Shown: in pieces, positions 61,918-64,000 of the stretch
Position numbering within the stretch: the first letter of the stretch is position 1
Layout: each line of letters starts with the position of its first letter
Assembly (NCBI RefSeq): GCF_012035195.1
Contig: NZ_JAAVJH010000002.1
Coordinates: 372,001-436,000, forward strand
DNA length: 64,000 nt
Direction of reading: 5' to 3'
Origin: Sphingomonas corticis
GTDB taxonomy: Bacteria; Pseudomonadota; Alphaproteobacteria; Sphingomonadales; Sphingomonadaceae
Program-made: the position numbers and the translations under genes
The notes under the pieces: generated by a model
The model's input: the letters and a program-made list of their open reading frames with translations, nothing else
Databases searched by the model: none
Told to the model about the DNA's origin: nothing

Positions 61918-64000
61918 ATGTCGTCCACCACGTCCAGCTTCCTGGCGCTATCCTGCGTCGGGTTCATCGCCTCCGTGCCCGCCCATGCGGCGGCGGCCGC
62001 CGACGCGGCCACGGCGGCTCGCGCCGGCGCGCCGCAGGATCGCGTGGCGGAGCGCGACGACGTGATCGTCAACGGCAAGCGCGAGCAGCCGACCGCCGAG
62101 CTGGAGAGCCCCAAGGCCACCGCGCCGCTGCTCGACACGCCGCAGACCGTCACCGTCATCAGCGACCAGACGCTGCGCAAGCAGAACCTGCAGACGCTGC
62201 GCGACGCATTGCAGACGATCCCCGGCATCACCTTCGGCGCGGGCGAGGGCGGCGGCGGCTACGGCGATTCGATCAACCTGCGCGGCTATTCGGCGAACAA
62301 CGACATCACCGTCGACGGCATCCGCGACTCCGCGCAATACAGCCGCACCGATCCGTTCAATCTTCAGCAGATCGAAGTCTACAACGGCGCCAACTCGGTC
62401 TTCAACGGATCGGGCAGCGTCGGCGGCACGATCAACCTGGTCAGCAAGGTGCCCACGCCGGAGACGCTGACGATCGCGCAGGGCGCGGTCGGCACCGATC
62501 GATACTATCGCGGCGCGATCGATTCGAACGTGCGCGTGTCCGACCTGGTCGCGGTGCGCCTGAACGGCGCCTATCACCACAACGACGTGCCCGGCCGCGA
62601 CGTGGAGAAGTTCGAGCGTTGGGGCATCGCGCCCGCGGTGACGATCGGCATGGCGGGGCCGACCAGCCTGACCATCGCCTATGTCCATCAGGAGGACCGC
62701 AACACGCCCGCCTATGGCGTGCCCTTCTACGTCAACGCGCTCTACGACGGCGAGCTGCCGGGCGTCGACCGCAGCGACTATTTTGGCATCCGCAACCTCG
62801 ACCGCCAGGATACCACGGTCGACCGCCTGACCGCCACCTTCCGGCACGAGGTGAACGAGCAGCTGTCGGTCCGCAATCTCACGCGGTGGCAGCGCGTCGG
62901 GCAGAATACCGTCACCAGCGCGCCGCAGGGCACCTACTGCCTGGCTGCAACCGGGCGCACCCCAACGGGGGGCGCCTGTGAGGCGGTGTTCAGCAACGTC
63001 GTCGACCTTGGCGGCGTCTATCGCCCCGGCACCAATTCGGTGACGATCCCGGTCGCGCGCGGCTTCTTCCAGCCCAACGGCCCGCGCGGGCTGGTGCGCG
63101 AGCAGGAGAACCAGCTGCTGGCCAATCAGACCGACCTCCGGCTGGAGACGGGCGAGCGCGGGGGGACACGCAACGTCGCCAACGTCGGCGTGCAGGTGCA
63201 GGTGGAGGATTACGCCATCACCACCGCCTCGCTGCTGCGCAACGCCGCCGGCCAGGCGCTGATCGCACCGCCGATCGAGATCGCCAATCCGAACACCATG
63301 TGGACCGGGCCGGTGAACCGCACCGTGACTGCGCAATCCACGTCGGAGACGCGCAACATCGCCGTCTATGCCTTCGACACGCTGGAACTCGGCCGCTTCT
63401 TCGAGCTGAACGGCGGCGTCCGCTGGGAATTTCAGGAGGCGCGTTTCCGCGCGCTGCCGTTGCAGATCGTGCCGCCGGGCAGCACGCAGCTGACCGCCGC
63501 GGCGCAGGCGCCGCAGGTCAGCCGCGAGAAACTGTTCTCCTATCGCGTCGGCGCGGTGTTCCATCCGGTGCAGGACGTCAGCATCTACGCCGGCTACGGC
63601 AATGCGAAGACGCCCTCCTCGGCCACGGTGCGGCTGGGCTGCGGCGCGGCGAGCAGCGCAGTGGTCGGCGGGCAGAACGTCAGCTTCGATCCGTGCCAGG
63701 TGGCCCCGGAAACCGCGCGCAATTACGAGGCGGGGATCAAGGCGGGGCTGTTCGGCCGCCGGCTGGAAGTGACCGCCGCGGTGTTCCGCAACGAGCGCAC
63801 CAATTTCCGCGTCAATTCGAACGATCCTGCGCTGCCGACCGCGACGCAGGTGCTGGACGGGCGCAGCCGAGTGGACGGCATCGCGTTGGGCCTGTCCGGC
63901 AACGTCACACCGGCCTGGACGATCTTTGCCAATTACACCTACCTCGACGGCACGGTGCTCCAGTCGGTGTCCGATCGCTGCCTCGCCGCGCCGGGCAACG
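61918..64000 (+). CDS. TonB-dependent siderophore receptor (3' end outside window)
   Basis: At least 694 residues are open to the window edge with no stop. A signal peptide (LALSCVGFIASVPAHA) and a TonB-box-like DDVIVNGKRE are followed by the plug domain: ATAPLLDTPQTVTVISDQTL, DALQTIPGITFGAGEG, INLRGYSANNDITVDGIRDS and NGSGSVGGTINLVSK are canonical for ferric-siderophore receptors of the FhuA/FiuA type. Beta-barrel strands follow. The last third is missing from this window. A strong AAGGGGATT ribosome site is about 10 bases before ATG 61918. Confidence 0.93.
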   Translation, partial: MSSTTSSFLALSCVGFIASVPAHAAAAADAATAARAGAPQDRVAERDDVIVNGKREQPTAELESPKATAPLLDTPQTVTVISDQTLRKQNLQTLRDALQTIPGITFGAGEGGGGYGDSINLRGYSANNDITVDGIRDSAQYSRTDPFNLQQIEVYNGANSVFNGSGSVGGTINLVSKVPTPETLTIAQGAVGTDRYYRGAIDSNVRVSDLVAVRLNGAYHHNDVPGRDVEKFERWGIAPAVTIGMAGPTSLTIAYVHQEDRNTPAYGVPFYVNALYDGELPGVDRSDYFGIRNLDRQDTTVDRLTATFRHEVNEQLSVRNLTRWQRVGQNTVTSAPQGTYCLAATGRTPTGGACEAVFSNVVDLGGVYRPGTNSVTIPVARGFFQPNGPRGLVREQENQLLANQTDLRLETGERGGTRNVANVGVQVQVEDYAITTASLLRNAAGQALIAPPIEIANPNTMWTGPVNRTVTAQSTSETRNIAVYAFDTLELGRFFELNGGVRWEFQEARFRALPLQIVPPGSTQLTAAAQAPQVSREKLFSYRVGAVFHPVQDVSIYAGYGNAKTPSSATVRLGCGAASSAVVGGQNVSFDPCQVAPETARNYEAGIKAGLFGRRLEVTAAVFRNERTNFRVNSNDPALPTATQVLDGRSRVDGIALGLSGNVTPAWTIFANYTYLDGTVLQSVSDRCLAAPGN

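Noticed and set aside
61860..62981. 373-residue open frame at the siderophore receptor
   Set aside because: The receptor reads cleanly in another frame from 61918 to the window end with all plug motifs.

Overview
The window is G+C-rich chromosomal DNA that reads like an alphaproteobacterium of the Sphingomonas type. Pointers are a K+-independent proton-pumping pyrophosphatase, class I PHA synthase with a phasin, an aa3-type oxidase, orphan cobS/cobT, DUF4169, DUF2332, M48 and M28 peptidases, short coupled operons with 4-base start/stop overlaps, and intergenic palindromes of sphingomonad style. This assignment is inference from gene content; no rRNA is present. Most of the window is housekeeping DNA. 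I found no insertion sequence, phage or CRISPR array.

0-10.9 kb (mostly minus strand): hppA, thiL, a MASE1-PAS-GGDEF diguanylate cyclase, DUF4169, nusB, hisD and hisG, then DUF2332 (+), a C26 amidotransferase and a serine acetyltransferase. 10.9-14.2 kb: an exopolysaccharide pair, an O-antigen ligase/polymerase-like membrane protein divergent from an A+T-richer pyruvyl-transferase-like gene, followed by a possible gene remnant. 14.2-21.1 kb: bolA-GST-Nudix-pirin operon, J-domain protein, a receiver-like protein lacking its phosphorylation residues, a class I amidotransferase, tRNA-Thr(GGT), and a long aminopeptidase P. 21.2-31.8 kb: HNH nuclease, EF-hand lipoprotein, ppc, pepN, M28 and M48 peptidases, and a short SDR.

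31.9-35.4 kb is a five-gene minus run (DUF2975, XRE regulator, membrane protein, threonine aldolase, EamA exporter) behind a promoter with two identical 11-base repeats. 35.6-40.7 kb: lipoprotein, gpmA, GNAT, dienelactone hydrolase, and a three-gene set of glycosyltransferase, DUF2141 and membrane protein. 40.8-44.6 kb: the tightly overlapping pyrE-pdxJ-acpS-lepB-AI-2E operon. 44.8-47.7 kb: coxB-ctaD ending in a strong hairpin. 48-53.7 kb: an AlaC-like aminotransferase, phaC, a phasin with a TGC-type inverted repeat that looks like a PhaR operator, clpS, a Tat-exported hydrolase and a GST. 53.7-58.1 kb: a six-gene VOC/GST/AHSA1/DUF1428 cluster divergent from an HxlR-type regulator.

The most unusual locus is 58.1-61.9 kb. 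A nucleotidyltransferase (MNT) and a HEPN-like gene sit seamlessly between cobS and cobT, with overlapping reading frames at three of the four gene junctions and a ribbon-helix-helix protein coupled to the end of cobT. No cobalamin gene is nearby, so this CobS/CobT pair may be a MoxR/vWA-type machine linked to a toxin-antitoxin-like pair. The window ends inside a TonB-dependent siderophore receptor whose promoter carries two Fur-like repeats around a TTGACA box.
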